Notes: generated by a model not told the origin, from the letters alone. Counted from the first letter of the stretch, positions 9,718 to 20,979 are shown. The stretch: DNA of 64,000 nucleotides from Bordetella sp. FB-8 (GCF_000382185.1 NZ_KB907784.1:3178633-3242632); one strand, 5' to 3'. A program made the numbers and translations.

Positions 9718-10476
9718 ATGGCCACCAGCTCCACTCTCGCCGTACCGCAGACCAGCGGTGTACCCCGGCATATTGCCATCATCATGGATGGCAATGGCCG
9801 TTGGGCCACGCGCAGGCATCTGCCGCGCACGGCCGGCCACATCAAAGGCGTGCAGGCCGTGCGCCGCACGGTCGAGGCCTGCGGCCGCCTGGGCGTGCGT
9901 TATCTCACGCTGTTCGCGTTCAGCTCCGAGAACTGGCGCCGTCCGGCCGACGAGGTATCGCTCCTGATGCGGCTGTTCGTCAAATCGCTCGAGCGCGAAG
10001 TCGTCAAGCTCGAAAAACAGGGTGTACGTTTGCGCGTAGTGGGCGATCTTTCGCCTTTCGAGCCGCGTTTGCAGGAGCTGATCCATCAGGCGGAAGCGCG
10101 TACCGAGCATAACGATCAGCTAAATCTGTCCATTGCGGCCAATTATGGTGGCCGCTGGGACGTTCTTCAGGCCATGCGCGGCATGCTGCGCGCCAATCCC
10201 GGCTTGGCCGAGCATCCCGAGCACATCGACGAGGACGCGTTGTCCGCGCATTTGTCCATGCCCTGGGCGCCCGAACCCGACCTGTTCATCCGCACAGGCG
10301 GCGAGCAGCGGGTCTCCAATTTCCTGATCTGGCAACTCGCCTACACCGAGCTGTACTTCACCGACACCTACTGGCCCGATTTCGATCGCGCCTGCCTGGA
10401 AGAGGCCGTCGCGTGGTACGGCGGGCGCGAGCGCCGCTTCGGCCGGACCAGCGCGCAAGTGCTGGCCGCGCGTTGA
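9718..10476 (+). CDS. uppS: Undecaprenyl diphosphate synthase (cis-prenyltransferase)
   Basis: Condenses isopentenyl diphosphate onto farnesyl diphosphate to make the C55 lipid carrier of cell-wall and O-antigen synthesis. In the 252-residue product, [13 protein letters not shown] near residues 20-31 carries the catalytic Asp, [11 protein letters not shown] follows near residue 70, and the C-terminal [18 protein letters not shown] is present. All signature regions are intact. cdsA follows after 57 bases. Confidence 0.96.
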   Translation: MATSSTLAVPQTSGVPRHIAIIMDGNGRWATRRHLPRTAGHIKGVQAVRRTVEACGRLGVRYLTLFAFSSENWRRPADEVSLLMRLFVKSLEREVVKLEKQGVRLRVVGDLSPFEPRLQELIHQAEARTEHNDQLNLSIAANYGGRWDVLQAMRGMLRANPGLAEHPEHIDEDALSAHLSMPWAPEPDLFIRTGGEQRVSNFLIWQLAYTELYFTDTYWPDFDRACLEEAVAWYGGRERRFGRTSAQVLAAR

Positions 10477-10533
10477 CCGTCCGGCGATTCCCTCAGTGAT
10501 CTTCCTTCATAGCCACCCGCAAGAGTCCTAGCG

Positions 10534-11391
10534 ATGTTACGCCAGCGAATTATTACCGCCGCCGTTCTGCTCGCCGTCCTGGCCGCGGCCGTGGCGGCGC
10601 CACAACCCATCTGGATACTGGCGCTGCTTGCGTTGACCGCCTCCTGCGCCTGCTGGGAATGGCTGCGGTTGACGCTGCCCGCGCGCGTACCGGCGATCGT
10701 GCCGCGCCTGGTGGCCATCGTCGTCTTCTGCTTTCTGCTGGCCCTTGCCTGGGTCTGGAGTGCGCCTGCGGGCGGCGTGCTGCCTCAGGAACTCCTGGCC
10801 AGTGGCGCCCTGGTCATCGTCGTCAGCCTGGTTTGGCTGGTCTGCGCCACCACGGCCGTGGTGCGCGGCCGGGCGGACGTACCGCCCGCCAGCGTGGGGT
10901 GGTCGATATTTGCGGTGCTGGCCACTGTTTCGGCCTGGATCGTCCTTGCCGTGATGTATCTGGCATTCGGCCCTTTGTTCGTGCTGACGCTGCTGCTGCT
11001 GGTATGGGCCGCCGACATCTGTGCCTACTTCGGCGGCCGCAAGTTTGGCCGCCATAAGCTGGCTCCCCAGGTCAGCCCCGGCAAGACGGTTGAAGGCGCG
11101 CTTTGCGGCTTGCTGGGCGCGGTCTTGGTGACGCTGGTTGGCGCCTGGTGGCCGGACACTTTCGGCTACATGCTGGTCGACCGCTGGTCGGTGTGGGGCG
11201 CCATCCCCATTGCGGCACTATTGGGCGCGGTATCCATCATGGGCGACCTGTTCGAGTCGTTGCTCAAGCGTCGTGCCGGCGTCAAGGATTCCAGCGCACT
11301 GCTACCGGGCCACGGCGGCGTGTACGACCGCATCGATGCCATTCTGCCGGTGGTGCCTATCGCGCTGCTGATTTCGGGAGCCCTGTTTTGA
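10534..11391 (+). CDS. cdsA: Phosphatidate cytidylyltransferase (CDP-diglyceride synthase)
   Basis: Inner-membrane enzyme making CDP-diacylglycerol, the precursor of all phospholipids; 285 residues with about eight hydrophobic segments. The C-terminal signature [21 protein letters not shown] (split: [29 protein letters not shown]) followed by YDRIDAI is diagnostic. Its TGA stop overlaps the proposed TTG start of dxr, suggesting translational coupling. Confidence 0.95.
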   Translation: MLRQRIITAAVLLAVLAAAVAAPQPIWILALLALTASCACWEWLRLTLPARVPAIVPRLVAIVVFCFLLALAWVWSAPAGGVLPQELLASGALVIVVSLVWLVCATTAVVRGRADVPPASVGWSIFAVLATVSAWIVLAVMYLAFGPLFVLTLLLLVWAADICAYFGGRKFGRHKLAPQVSPGKTVEGALCGLLGAVLVTLVGAWWPDTFGYMLVDRWSVWGAIPIAALLGAVSIMGDLFESLLKRRAGVKDSSALLPGHGGVYDRIDAILPVVPIALLISGALF

Positions 11392-12611
11392 CCTTGAGGC
11401 AGCCAACGCAGCCCAGGCGCGTCGTCGTACTGGGTTCAACCGGATCCATAGGCGTGAATACGCTAGACGTCATGGCGCGGCATCCGGATCGGCTGCGGGT
11501 CCATGCTCTCTCCGCGCACAGCCGCATGGAAAGGCTGGCCGAGCAGGCCGCGGCTTGCGGCGCTCCCGTGGTGGTGGTGCCCGACGACGCGGCGCGCACA
11601 CGGTTCATCGCGGCCTGGCGCGGTGCCACCCTGCCCGAAGTCCGGGTGGGCGCGCAGGCGCTGTCCGATACAGCTGCCGATACGCAATGCGATATGGTCG
11701 TGGCGGCTATTGTCGGCGCAGCAGGCCTGCCTTCCGCCCTGGCGGCCGCGCACGCCGGCAAGCGCATCCTGCTGGCCAATAAGGAGGCCTTGGTCGCGGC
11801 GGGCACGCTGTTCATGCAGGCGGTGCGGGATAAGGGCGCCGAGTTGCTGCCCATAGACAGCGAGCACAATGCGATTTTTCAGTGCTTGCCGCATCACGGA
11901 CCATCGGCAAGCCGAGCCTATGCGCCCGCGCAGCCTGCCGCGGGGGTGCGTCGTCTGCTGTTGACGGCGTCGGGCGGGCCGTTCCGCCTGACCCATCCCG
12001 ACGATCTGCACGACGTCACGCCCGAACAGGCCTGCGCCCATCCCAACTGGAGCATGGGCCGCAAGATTTCCGTCGACTCGGCGACCATGGTCAACAAGGG
12101 CCTGGAGGTGATCGAGGCGCACTGGCTGTTCGCCATGCCCCCCGAGCGCATCGAGGTGCTGATACATCCGCAGAGCGTGGTGCATTCGCTGGTGGAATAT
12201 GTAGACGGCTCGGTATTGGCCCAGCTCGGCAATCCCGACATGCGCACGCCGATTTCGTACGGCCTGGGGTTTCCCGACCGGCTCGAAAGCGGTGTGGGAA
12301 TGCTCGATCTGGCCCGCGCAGGGCGGCTGGATTTTGATACGCCGGACTTCACGCGCTTTCCGTGTCTGCGTTTGTGCTTCGACGCACTTCAGGCCGGCCA
12401 GAACGCCTGCATCGCGCTCAACGCGGCCAACGAGGTGGCGGTGCAGGCCTTTCTCGAGGGTCGTCTGCCGTATACCTGGATCTCCCGGGTCATCGAAGCG
12501 TCGCTCGAGTGGCAGGCGGGTCGACCATCTGCTACGCTGGGTTCTGTTGAAGACGTGTTGGCGGTGGATGCTGCGGTGCGCGCTTATTCCGGCAATCTAG
12601 GGCTTGCCTGA
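11388..12611 (+). CDS. dxr: 1-deoxy-D-xylulose 5-phosphate reductoisomerase
   Basis: Second step of the MEP isoprenoid pathway, NADPH dependent; 407 residues. The N terminus shows [17 protein letters not shown] for NADPH binding, followed by [22 protein letters not shown] and [19 protein letters not shown], all typical. The open frame runs far upstream inside cdsA with no good start; I chose TTG at 11388-11390 because GGGAG (11376-11380) is 7 bases before it and the TTGA overlaps the cdsA stop. A later TTG at 11394 is an alternative. Confidence 0.93.
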   Translation: MTLRQPTQPRRVVVLGSTGSIGVNTLDVMARHPDRLRVHALSAHSRMERLAEQAAACGAPVVVVPDDAARTRFIAAWRGATLPEVRVGAQALSDTAADTQCDMVVAAIVGAAGLPSALAAAHAGKRILLANKEALVAAGTLFMQAVRDKGAELLPIDSEHNAIFQCLPHHGPSASRAYAPAQPAAGVRRLLLTASGGPFRLTHPDDLHDVTPEQACAHPNWSMGRKISVDSATMVNKGLEVIEAHWLFAMPPERIEVLIHPQSVVHSLVEYVDGSVLAQLGNPDMRTPISYGLGFPDRLESGVGMLDLARAGRLDFDTPDFTRFPCLRLCFDALQAGQNACIALNAANEVAVQAFLEGRLPYTWISRVIEASLEWQAGRPSATLGSVEDVLAVDAAVRAYSGNLGLA

Positions 12612-12767
12612 ACTTTCTGGGTTTGTTTCTGGTTTCTTTAGGTGCCGGCCTCAGGACTGCGGGAGTTTCGGTGCTTGCCCGGTGGGCGTGCTCGGTGAGT
12701 CAATAGCCCAACAATCGCCGCCCAAGCGTACTCAACTCCGACGTCTCAAAACCTTGCTTCGCCAAAC

Positions 12768-14105
12768 ATGTTCCTGACGCTAATCGCCTTTGCCGTCGCC
12801 CTTGGCATTCTCATCACGTTCCACGAACTGGGCCATTATTGGGTGGCGCGCATTTGCGGTGTACGCGTCCTGCGCTTTTCGATCGGTTTCGGCCGGGTGT
12901 TGCTGCGCCGTACTGACCGGCATGGCACGGAATGGGCCGTCTCGGCCATCCCGCTGGGCGGCTACGTGAAGATGCAGGACGATCCGCCGCCGGATGCGTC
13001 CCGGGCCGAGGCCGGGCGTGCCTTCAATAACCAGTCTGTTTGGCGACGCATGGCCATCGTGGTTGCGGGACCCCTGTTCAACCTGGTGCTGGCGGTCGTG
13101 TTCTATGCCGCCCTGGACATGGCGGGTACGCGGATGCCCGCGCCCATACTGAGCCAGCCCGAGGCCAGCAGTCCGGCCGGGCGGGCAGGCTTCATGGCGG
13201 GTGATAGGATCCTTGCGATAGACGGCCATGCCGTGGCGTCCTGGAACGACGCGCGCTGGCGGCTGCTGGACGTGCTGTCCTCGGGAGGGCAGGCCGTGCT
13301 GGATGTGCGACCGACCGCGGGCGGCGTCCAGCGGCGCACGCTGGTGCTCAAGACAGGCAATCGTCTGGACCCGTCCCAGGGCGATCCCCTGGCGTGGGCG
13401 GGGCTGCGTCTGGAGCAGCCGCCTCCGGTGGTGCGCGAGGTCGGCCCCGGCAGCCCGGGCCAGGCGGCTGGATTGCAGGTCGGGGATACGATCACCGCCG
13501 TGGGCGACTTGACCGGAACGCTCGATGCGTCCGCTCTTGTTGCCTACATCCAGCAGCACGCGGGGGTTTCGCTGCCCATGACCGTCATGCGTGGCGGCGT
13601 TCCGATTTCACTGCACGTGGTGCCGCGGCCCGAGGAGATCGACGGCCGTAAAGTAGGGCGCATCGGCATTATGCTGGGCGGGGACGTGCCCATGGTCACT
13701 GTGCGCTATGGCGTGCTCGATAGCGTCTGGCATGGTGCGCGGCGCACCGGGGAGACGGCCTGGATGTCATTGCGCATGATGGGTCGCATGGCGGTGGGCG
13801 ACGTGTCCTGGCGCAATCTCAGCGGCCCAGTGACGATGGCCGACTATGCGGGCCAGTCAGCACGCATCGGGCTGGCTGCCTATGTGGCCTATCTGGCGCT
13901 CATCAGCATCAGCCTGGGCGTGCTCAATCTGCTACCCATACCCTTGCTGGACGGCGGCCATCTTCTTTATTACCTGCTTGAAGTGGTTCGTGGACGCCCC
14001 GTGCCCGAGCGCTGGATGCAGATCGGACAGCGGACTGGCCTGGGCCTTTTGGTCTGTTTGATGGGGCTGGCGCTTTTCAATGATTTCGCCCGCCTGTTCA
14101 CCTAG
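12768..14105 (+). CDS. rseP: RIP metalloprotease RseP (site-2 protease)
   Basis: Inner-membrane zinc protease that cleaves the anti-sigma factor RseA in the sigma-E envelope stress response. 445 residues. HELGH at residues 19-23 gives the zinc ligands, two PDZ domains lie in the periplasmic centre (around GRAGFMAGDRILAIDG and GQAAGLQVGDTITAVG), and the C-terminal LLDGGHLLYYLLE supplies the third ligand. It lies between dxr and bamA as in many proteobacteria. The 156 bases before it show no clear element. Confidence 0.96.
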   Translation: MFLTLIAFAVALGILITFHELGHYWVARICGVRVLRFSIGFGRVLLRRTDRHGTEWAVSAIPLGGYVKMQDDPPPDASRAEAGRAFNNQSVWRRMAIVVAGPLFNLVLAVVFYAALDMAGTRMPAPILSQPEASSPAGRAGFMAGDRILAIDGHAVASWNDARWRLLDVLSSGGQAVLDVRPTAGGVQRRTLVLKTGNRLDPSQGDPLAWAGLRLEQPPPVVREVGPGSPGQAAGLQVGDTITAVGDLTGTLDASALVAYIQQHAGVSLPMTVMRGGVPISLHVVPRPEEIDGRKVGRIGIMLGGDVPMVTVRYGVLDSVWHGARRTGETAWMSLRMMGRMAVGDVSWRNLSGPVTMADYAGQSARIGLAAYVAYLALISISLGVLNLLPIPLLDGGHLLYYLLEVVRGRPVPERWMQIGQRTGLGLLVCLMGLALFNDFARLFT

Positions 14106-14159
14106 GCGCTAATCGAATAAAATGCTCGGTTTACCGCCCATCTAAGGATACGTCAGCTT

Positions 14160-16541
14160 ATGTTTTGTCGCCGGCTGTTTCAGCGAGTGCTCCACCCGTC
14201 GCTGAGGTATTTGCTGAGGTATCTGCTTGTCGGGGCCGTACTCTTGATGCCGGCCTGGGCGCAGGCTTTCGAACCTTTCGTCGTCAAGGATGTCCGCGTC
14301 CAGGGCCTGCAGCGGGTCGACGCCGGCACGGTATTTGGCTATCTGCCTTTCAAAGTGGGCCAGAAATTCACGCAGCGGGATGCGGACGAATCCGTGCGCC
14401 GGCTGTATGCCTCCAATTTGTTCAACGATGTGAATGTCGGCACCGAAGGCAACGTGGTGATCGTGACGGTCGCCGAACGCCCCACGGTCGCGTCCATTAC
14501 TTTCTCCGGCATGCATGAGTTCGAATCCAAGACCATCGTGGCCGAATTGGCCAAGGTGGGTTTTGCCGAAGGCCGAATTTTCGATCAATCCGCGCTCGAT
14601 CAGGCCGAGACTGAACTCAAGCAGCAATATCTCGGCAAAGGCCTGTACAGTACCGAAGTCAACGCCACGGTGACGCCGCTGCCGCGCAACCGGGTGGGTA
14701 TCGCCTTCGACATCTTCGAAGGGGCCCGAGCCAAAATTCGCGGCATCCATTTCGTGGGTAACAAGGCCTTTTCCACCAGCACGTTGATGGACCAGGTCGA
14801 CATGAGCACGCCGGGCTGGTTCACCTGGTATACCGATACCGACAAATACTCGCGCGAAAGGCTCGAGGCCGATGTCGACAGGGTCCGCTCCTTCTATCTC
14901 AACCACGGCTATCTGGAATATTCCAACGAGCCGCCTCAGGTCACGATTTCGCCCGACCGCACCAGCATCTACATCACCATTTCCATCCACGAAGGCAAAC
15001 CCTACAAGGTACGCAGCGTCAAGCTGGCTGGCAATATGCTGGGCCTGGACGCCGAGCTGAAAAAACTGGTGACGGTCAAGCCAGGCACGGTGTTCGATGC
15101 CTCGCAGACAAACAAGACGGCCAAGGCGATCACCGACTATCTGGGTGAACTGGGCTATGCCTTCGCCAACGTCAATCCCAGCCCGCAGCTGGACCGGGCC
15201 AAGCATGAAGCCGACCTCACGTTCTACATCGACCCCAGTCGCCGGGTGTACGTGCGCCGTATCCAGATGGCCGGCAACACGCGTACCCGCGATACGGTCA
15301 TCCGCCGTGAAATGCTCCAGCAGGAAGCGGCCTGGTATGACTCCAACCAGATCCGGCAATCGCGCGACCGCATCGACCGCCTGGGCTACTTCACCAGCGT
15401 CGGTGTCAAGACCGAACCCGTACCGGGCTCGCCCGATCAGGTCGACGTCAACGTCAACGTCAAGGAAAAACCCACCGGCATGGTGAATCTGGGTGTGGGC
15501 TACGGTTCGGCGGACCGGGCCATTTTCCAGGCAGGTATCAGCCAGGACAACCTTTTCGGCAGCGGCCACAACGTGTCGTTCAACGTCGGTACCAGCAGCG
15601 TGCAGTCCTCGGCTGTGCTGTCTGAAACCGATCCGTACTTCACCAAGGACGGTATCAGTCGTACGGTATCGGTCTACTACCGTCTGACCCGTCCCTGGCT
15701 CGCCGACTCGGGCCAGTACATGGTCCGTACCCTCGGCGCAGGCTTGAACTTCGGGGTGCCCATCACCGACACCGATCGCATCTTCATGGGCGCCACCGTC
15801 GAACGCAACACCATCGGTCTGTACGGGAACAATTCGCCCTTGTCCTATACAAACTATGTCAATACTTACGGCACGACCACCAATGCGCTCATCCTCAACA
15901 CAGGCTGGTCCAAAGACACGCGCGACAGCGCGCTGTCGCCTACCCGCGGCGCATACACCAAGCTGAGCGCCGACGTCGGCACAGTGGGGTTGAAGTACGG
16001 CATGCTGAGCGCGCAGCAGCAGTACTACATTCCCCTGAGCCGTTCGTATACCCTGGCCTTCAACGGCCTGGCCAATTACGGCTTCGCCTACGGCGGCAAG
16101 CCGTTCCCGGTAATCAAGGACATCTATGGTGGTGGTCTGGGTTCGGTGCGCGGCTATTCGTCCTCGTCGTTGGGGCCGCGCGACCAGAACACGGGCGACT
16201 ATCTCGGCGGCCAACGCATGCTGGCGGCCAGTGTGCAGTTGTATCTGCCGGTGCCGGGAACGGGCCACGAAGGCACGCTGCGTTGGTTCCTGTTCGCCGA
16301 TGCGGGCCAGGTGGCGCCGACCAGTTCGATCCCGGGCAGCACCGGCTGTTCAAGCGGTACCTACTCGAATTCCTATGGGTTCACCATTAGCGATCCTTGC
16401 GCCTGGCGCTTCTCGGCGGGCGTCGGGTTATCGTGGCAGTCGCCCATCGGCCCGCTGCAGATATCCATGGGCAAGGCGCTCAATTCCAAGCCAGGCGACA
16501 ACAAAGAAGCCTTCCAGTTCCAGATCGGCACGGCTTTCTGA
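14160..16541 (+). CDS. bamA: Outer membrane protein assembly factor BamA
   Basis: Essential Omp85 insertase for outer-membrane beta-barrels, 793 residues. A signal peptide ends near AWAQA (about residue 37). Five POTRA repeats occupy roughly residues 38-440, followed by a C-terminal 16-strand barrel with the VRGYSSSSLGPRD motif (the VRGF/Y signature of barrel loop L6) and a terminal phenylalanine (QFQIGTAF). It sits between rseP and skp, the conserved order. Confidence 0.97.
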   Translation: MFCRRLFQRVLHPSLRYLLRYLLVGAVLLMPAWAQAFEPFVVKDVRVQGLQRVDAGTVFGYLPFKVGQKFTQRDADESVRRLYASNLFNDVNVGTEGNVVIVTVAERPTVASITFSGMHEFESKTIVAELAKVGFAEGRIFDQSALDQAETELKQQYLGKGLYSTEVNATVTPLPRNRVGIAFDIFEGARAKIRGIHFVGNKAFSTSTLMDQVDMSTPGWFTWYTDTDKYSRERLEADVDRVRSFYLNHGYLEYSNEPPQVTISPDRTSIYITISIHEGKPYKVRSVKLAGNMLGLDAELKKLVTVKPGTVFDASQTNKTAKAITDYLGELGYAFANVNPSPQLDRAKHEADLTFYIDPSRRVYVRRIQMAGNTRTRDTVIRREMLQQEAAWYDSNQIRQSRDRIDRLGYFTSVGVKTEPVPGSPDQVDVNVNVKEKPTGMVNLGVGYGSADRAIFQAGISQDNLFGSGHNVSFNVGTSSVQSSAVLSETDPYFTKDGISRTVSVYYRLTRPWLADSGQYMVRTLGAGLNFGVPITDTDRIFMGATVERNTIGLYGNNSPLSYTNYVNTYGTTTNALILNTGWSKDTRDSALSPTRGAYTKLSADVGTVGLKYGMLSAQQQYYIPLSRSYTLAFNGLANYGFAYGGKPFPVIKDIYGGGLGSVRGYSSSSLGPRDQNTGDYLGGQRMLAASVQLYLPVPGTGHEGTLRWFLFADAGQVAPTSSIPGSTGCSSGTYSNSYGFTISDPCAWRFSAGVGLSWQSPIGPLQISMGKALNSKPGDNKEAFQFQIGTAF

Positions 16542-16561
16542 TTTTTGCTTCATACCTCATG

Positions 16562-16581
16562 GCCATGCCTTCGGGCATGGC
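16562..16581 (+). other. TTCG tetraloop hairpin between bamA and skp
   Basis: GCCATGCC (16562-16569) and GGCATGGC (16574-16581) form a perfect 8-base stem closed by the very stable TTCG loop. No T tract follows, so it is more likely a 3' end-protecting or processing hairpin than a terminator. Confidence 0.5.
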
Positions 16582-16651
16582 ACAATACTGCCCCAGGCAG
16601 ATTTCGTTTTTTGCCGCTTGAAGCGGCATGTACTTTCAGGTGAGAGTTTCA

Positions 16652-17239
16652 ATGTCTGACTTTGTCCGCATGACCCAATCCCGCATCGTGCGTCGCGGTG
16701 CCTTGACTGTGGCCGCCGCTCTGATGGCAGGCTCGGCCGCCATGGTCGCAGCCCAGGCCGCGACGACGATCACGGCGCCGTCTGCGGCCTCGGCTTCTGC
16801 CGCTCCGCTCCAAGGTACCAAGATCGGTTTCGTCAACACCGAGCGCATCCTGCGCGAATCGGTGCCCGCCAAGGCTGCGCAAGCCAAGATCGAAGCCGAA
16901 TTCAAGGGGCGCGACGCCGATCTGCAAAAAATGGCCGCCCAATTGCGTGCCAAGGTCGAGCAGTTCCAGAAAGACAGCCCGGTGCTGTCCGACTCCGACC
17001 GTGCCGTGCGCCAGCGCCAGCTGTCTGATCTGGACGCGACCTTGCAGCGCAAGCGCCAGGAATTTCAGGAAGACTTCAACCGCCGCCGCAACGAAGAATT
17101 CTCGTCCATTGTCGCCAAGGCCAACGCGGCCATCAAGAAGATCGCCGAGCAGCAGAACTACGACCTGATCATCCAGGACGCCGTCACGGTCAATCCGCGT
17201 GTCGACATCACCGACCAGGTGATCAAGGCCCTGAACTGA
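16652..17239 (+). CDS. skp: Periplasmic chaperone Skp/OmpH family
   Basis: Holds unfolded outer-membrane proteins in the periplasm on the way to BamA. 195 residues from the chosen ATG (MSDFVRM), which has AGGTGAG (16638-16644) 7 bases upstream; an earlier ATG at 16628 lacks this. A signal peptide with AAALMAGSAAMVAAQA is visible. The mature start KIGFVNTERIL and a long charged helical coiled-coil region (residues about 75-165) are typical of Skp. Confidence 0.93.
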   Translation: MSDFVRMTQSRIVRRGALTVAAALMAGSAAMVAAQAATTITAPSAASASAAPLQGTKIGFVNTERILRESVPAKAAQAKIEAEFKGRDADLQKMAAQLRAKVEQFQKDSPVLSDSDRAVRQRQLSDLDATLQRKRQEFQEDFNRRRNEEFSSIVAKANAAIKKIAEQQNYDLIIQDAVTVNPRVDITDQVIKALN

Positions 17240-17271
17240 TCGCCTGACAGCGATCGCCTTGCGGTTTTTTC

Positions 17272-18393
17272 ATGTCGGCTCTACTGGATCCAGCGCACGC
17301 GCCCACTCTTGACGAACTTCTGGCGGGTGCCGACACGCAAGGCCTGAACTGGCGGATCGTATCGACGGACTCGGCCGGCAGGGCAGGTCAAGGCCTGCCC
17401 CAGGTATGCGGCATCGGCACCTTGTCGGGCGCTGGTTCTAGCGAAATCAGCTTTCTCACCAATAAGCGCTATCAATCGCAGTTACTGAATACCAAGGCAA
17501 CTGCGGTCATCGTACCGGAGCAGGCCGTCGATCTGCTCAAGTCCTATGCGCCGTTGCCTTTCGCTCTAGTAGTCAGCGATCAGCCGTATCTTCTTTATGC
17601 CCGCTTGGCGCAGTGGTTCGATGCAGCGCGTCGGCCTCTGCCGCCCCCCGGCGTGCATCCCACCGCAGTCGTGGCCTGCGATGCGCATATCGAAGATGGT
17701 GTGAGCGTGGGGCCGCATTGCGTGATCGAGTCGGGGGTTCAGATCGGCCGAGGCACCATCCTTGGGCCGGGCTGCGTGATCGGGCAGGACTCCAGTCTAG
17801 GGCCGGACTGCCGATTGCATGCCCGCGTCACGCTCTACCATGGTGTGACCGTGGGCGCGCGTGCCATTTTGCACAGCGGAGTGGTGCTGGGAGCCGACGG
17901 CTTCGGCTTTGCGCCGGATCCGACCCGGGGCAAGGGCGCGTGGGGCAAGATTCCCCAATTGGGCGGAGTCACACTGGGCGACGATGTCGAAGTCGGCGCC
18001 AATACCACCATCGACCGCGGCGCGTTGGAAGACACCCAGATCGCCGACGACGTCAAGCTGGACAACCTCATCATGATCGCGCACAACGTGCGCATCGGGG
18101 CGCATACCGCCATTGCCGGCTGCGTGGCGGTGGCCGGATCCGCCGTCATCGGTGAGCGCTGCATCATCGGCGGATCCTCGGCTATAGCAGGCCACATCAC
18201 GATCGCCGACGATGTAACGGTGTCGGGCAAGACAGGCATTTTCTCCAGCATCGCCAAGCCCGGTCACTATACGTCCGTGTATCCTTACTCGGAGCACGCC
18301 CAGTGGCAGCGCAACGCTGCGGTGATTCCGCATCTGGCGGATTTGCGCAAACGCTTGCGGGCGCTCGAAAAGAAAGGCAGCGGCGCGACCTGA
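17272..18393 (+). CDS. lpxD: UDP-3-O-(3-hydroxyacyl)glucosamine N-acyltransferase LpxD
   Basis: Adds the second hydroxyacyl chain in lipid A synthesis. 373 residues. An N-terminal uridine-binding domain is followed by many hexapeptide repeats forming a left-handed beta helix; [23 protein letters not shown] (split: [10 protein letters not shown], then GAWGKIPQ) and the [16 protein letters not shown] region holding the catalytic His are diagnostic. The C-terminal helix segment [20 protein letters not shown] is present. It begins 32 bases after skp. Confidence 0.96.
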   Translation: MSALLDPAHAPTLDELLAGADTQGLNWRIVSTDSAGRAGQGLPQVCGIGTLSGAGSSEISFLTNKRYQSQLLNTKATAVIVPEQAVDLLKSYAPLPFALVVSDQPYLLYARLAQWFDAARRPLPPPGVHPTAVVACDAHIEDGVSVGPHCVIESGVQIGRGTILGPGCVIGQDSSLGPDCRLHARVTLYHGVTVGARAILHSGVVLGADGFGFAPDPTRGKGAWGKIPQLGGVTLGDDVEVGANTTIDRGALEDTQIADDVKLDNLIMIAHNVRIGAHTAIAGCVAVAGSAVIGERCIIGGSSAIAGHITIADDVTVSGKTGIFSSIAKPGHYTSVYPYSEHAQWQRNAAVIPHLADLRKRLRALEKKGSGAT

Positions 18394-18407
18394 CCGCGGC
18401 GCCGCAT

Positions 18408-18429
18408 CGCCGCCATCGCCATGGCGGCG
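18408..18429 (+). other. Intercistronic hairpin between lpxD and fabZ
   Basis: CGCCGCCAT (18408-18416) and ATGGCGGCG (18421-18429) form a perfect 9-base stem with a 4-base loop, 15 bases after the lpxD stop and 41 bases before fabZ. It lacks a T tract, so it is probably not a terminator. Confidence 0.4.
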
Positions 18430-18469
18430 CAACAACAACTTCGAACTCGTACTCAGGAAAAAATTCAGC

Positions 18470-18925
18470 ATGGAACTCGACATCAAGGCGATTATGGAGC
18501 GACTGCCGCATCGCTATCCGATGCTGCTCGTCGACCGCGTTCTGGAAATGGTGCCGGGAAAATCCATCGTGGCTCTGAAGAACGTTTCGATCAATGAGCC
18601 GTTCTTCGAAGGCCATTTCCCGCATCTTCCCGTGATGCCGGGCGTGCTTATCGTCGAGGCCATGGCTCAGGCCGCGGCGATTTTTTCGTTCGCCAGCGAA
18701 GACGGCAGCCAGTGTCTGGACACTAAAAAGATGGCCTACTACCTGGTGGGCGTGGACGGAGCGCGCTTTCGCAGGCCTGTCGTGCCGGGCGACCAACTGC
18801 GCCTGGAAGTCCAGGCCGAGCGCCTGAGCCGCACCATTTGCAAATACAAGGGTCTTGCGCTGGTGGATGGCCAGGAGGTGGCCGAGGCCACGCTGATGTG
18901 CGCGATCCGCAGCCTGGAAAGCTAA
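18470..18925 (+). CDS. fabZ: 3-hydroxyacyl-[acyl-carrier-protein] dehydratase FabZ
   Basis: Dehydrates 3-hydroxyacyl-ACP in fatty acid elongation. 151 residues with a hotdog fold; [13 protein letters not shown] with the catalytic His is near residue 12, and [16 protein letters not shown] with [14 protein letters not shown] holds the catalytic Glu. The stop TAA shares its last A with the lpxA start codon. Co-location with lpxD/lpxA balances use of hydroxymyristoyl-ACP-type precursors. Confidence 0.96.
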   Translation: MELDIKAIMERLPHRYPMLLVDRVLEMVPGKSIVALKNVSINEPFFEGHFPHLPVMPGVLIVEAMAQAAAIFSFASEDGSQCLDTKKMAYYLVGVDGARFRRPVVPGDQLRLEVQAERLSRTICKYKGLALVDGQEVAEATLMCAIRSLES

Positions 18926-19725
18926 TGTCCGGAATCATCCATTCCACCGCCATCGTCGACCCCGCCGCCAAGCTCGACCCTACGGTGAGCGTGGGACCCT
19001 ATAGCATCATCGGACCCGACGTAACCCTAGGCGCCGGTACTGATGTGGGTTCGCACTGCGTCATCGACGGCGTCACCACCATCGGCCGCGACAACCGCTT
19101 CTACCGTTTTTGCTCCATCGGCGGCATGCCGCAGGACAAGAAATACGGTGGCGAGCCGACCGAACTCATCATCGGCGACCGCAACACCGTGCGCGAGTTC
19201 ACCACCTTCAATACCGGTACGGTGCAGGATGGCGGCAAGACCGTGGTCGGCAGCGACAACTGGATCATGGCCTACGTGCACATCGCGCACGATTGCCGTA
19301 TCGGTGACAACACCATTCTGGCCAATTCGGTGCAGCTGGCCGGCCACATCGAAGTGCACGATTGGGCCATTGTCGGTGGCATGACGGGCGTGCATCAATT
19401 TTGCAAGATCGGCGCGCACAGCATGGTGGGCGGCGGCACCTCGTTGGTACAGGACGTTCCTCCCTTCGTGCTGGCCTCCGGCAACGACGGCGCGTGCCGT
19501 CCGGCTGGCATCAACGTCGAAGGTCTGAAGCGGCGCGGTTTCAGCCTGATCGCCATCTCGGCCCTGCGTGATGCGTACAAATCGCTTTATCGCCGCGGCC
19601 TCACGCTGGATGAAGCGTGCCTCCAGTTCCGCGCGCAGATGCAGGCCGAGCCCGAGGCGTTCGACGCATTGCAGACACTGTTGGAATTCGTCGAAAGCTC
19701 CAGGCGCGGCATCATTCGACCATGA
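18925..19725 (+). CDS. lpxA: UDP-N-acetylglucosamine O-acyltransferase LpxA
   Basis: First committed step of lipid A synthesis. 266 residues built of hexapeptide repeats; [15 protein letters not shown] at the N terminus, [16 protein letters not shown] with the catalytic His, and GLKRRGFS with the C-terminal helical part are typical. The start is the ATG overlapping the fabZ stop by one base (TAATG); sequence upstream in this frame is fabZ shadow. The stop overlaps the lpxB start (ATGA). Confidence 0.97.
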   Translation: MSGIIHSTAIVDPAAKLDPTVSVGPYSIIGPDVTLGAGTDVGSHCVIDGVTTIGRDNRFYRFCSIGGMPQDKKYGGEPTELIIGDRNTVREFTTFNTGTVQDGGKTVVGSDNWIMAYVHIAHDCRIGDNTILANSVQLAGHIEVHDWAIVGGMTGVHQFCKIGAHSMVGGGTSLVQDVPPFVLASGNDGACRPAGINVEGLKRRGFSLIAISALRDAYKSLYRRGLTLDEACLQFRAQMQAEPEAFDALQTLLEFVESSRRGIIRP

Positions 19726-20930
19726 ATATGACGGCCGCACGCGCCATCGGCATGGTGGCCGGCGAGCCGTCCGGCGATCTGCTGGCGGGTCGCGTCATTG
19801 CCGGCCTGCATCAACGATTTCCCGGCATAGCGATCAGTGGCATAGGCGGCCCGCGCATGATCGAGCAGGGCTTCGAATCCTGGCACGACATGCATGCGCT
19901 GACGGTGTTCGGCTTTGTCGATGCCTTAAAGCGCTTGCCCAGCCTGTTGTCCATTTATCGCGACACCAGAAGGCGCCTTCTGAACGAACCCCCTGCGGTG
20001 TTCGTGGGCATCGACGCGCCCGACTTCAACCTGCGCCTGGAACGCGCGCTGCGCCAGGCCGGTACGCCTACCGTACACTTCGTGGGGCCTTCGATCTGGG
20101 CCTGGCGCTACGAACGCATCCACAAGATCCGCGAGTCCGTCTCGCACATGCTGGTGCTGTTTCCCTTCGAAGAAGATATCTACCGCAAGGAAAACATCCC
20201 CGTCACCTACGTGGGCCATCCGCTGGCGCAGACCATTCCCATGAAGCCCGACCGCGCTGGCGCGCGTGCGCGCTTGAACGTGGACGCGTCGGCCCGTGTG
20301 CTGGCCATCCTGCCGGGCAGCCGTTCTTCCGAGATCCGCCTCATGGGGCCGCGCTTTTTGCAGGCCGCCCAGGGGCTGGTGCGCCGCGATCCCGGGCTGC
20401 AATGCATTGTGCCCATGGTCAACGCCCCGCGCCGCGCCGAATTCGAGGTTCTGCTGGCGCAATATCCCGTACCCAATCTGCGCTGCGTCATGGCGCAGGA
20501 CCTGGCCGGACAGGGCGCGGCAGCCGCGCAACCGGTGGCCTGGTCTGTCATGGAAGCCGCCGACGCGGTCCTGGTTGCCAGCGGAACTGCCACGCTGGAG
20601 ACCGCGCTCTATAAGCGGCCCATGGTGATTTCCTACGTGCTCTCGCCCTGGATGCGCCGCATCATGGCCTGGAAGTCCAAGCAGGAGCGGCCTTATCTAC
20701 CCTGGGTGGGCTTGCCCAATATCCTGCTGCGCGACTTTGTCGTGCCCGAGCTTCTGCAGGACGACGCCACGCCGCAAGCCTTGGAGGAGGCGACCTGGTC
20801 GGCATTGACCGACGACGCCCGCGCGGCGAATCTTGAAGCGAAATTCGCCGCCTTGCATCAGGATCTGCTGCGCGACACCCCGGCCTTGGCCGCCGAGGCC
20901 ATCGCCGCGGTTGCAGACGGCCGGATATAA
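19722..20930 (+). CDS. lpxB: Lipid-A-disaccharide synthase LpxB
   Basis: Joins UDP-diacylglucosamine and lipid X to form the lipid A disaccharide. 402 residues. [15 protein letters not shown] near the N terminus, [33 protein letters not shown] and LPGSRSSEI are all expected GT19 family segments. The ATG at 19722 overlaps the lpxA stop by four bases. It is the last of the lipid A block. Confidence 0.97.
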   Translation: MNMTAARAIGMVAGEPSGDLLAGRVIAGLHQRFPGIAISGIGGPRMIEQGFESWHDMHALTVFGFVDALKRLPSLLSIYRDTRRRLLNEPPAVFVGIDAPDFNLRLERALRQAGTPTVHFVGPSIWAWRYERIHKIRESVSHMLVLFPFEEDIYRKENIPVTYVGHPLAQTIPMKPDRAGARARLNVDASARVLAILPGSRSSEIRLMGPRFLQAAQGLVRRDPGLQCIVPMVNAPRRAEFEVLLAQYPVPNLRCVMAQDLAGQGAAAAQPVAWSVMEAADAVLVASGTATLETALYKRPMVISYVLSPWMRRIMAWKSKQERPYLPWVGLPNILLRDFVVPELLQDDATPQALEEATWSALTDDARAANLEAKFAALHQDLLRDTPALAAEAIAAVADGRI

Positions 20931-20979
20931 GGTCGCCGTGCCGACGTGATGCTATCGGGCGCCGTCGGGGAAAATTTTC

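Noticed and set aside
13394..13651. Alternative-frame small ORFs inside rseP, glnD, recG and others
   Set aside because: All are shadows of well-supported genes, rich in Arg/Ala/Pro with no ribosome binding sites.
17238..17270. Possible terminator after skp (GATCGC/GCGATC hairpin, later TTTTTT)
   Set aside because: The T run is separated from the 6-base stem by nine bases, and lpxD follows within 32 bases; evidence is too weak to list.
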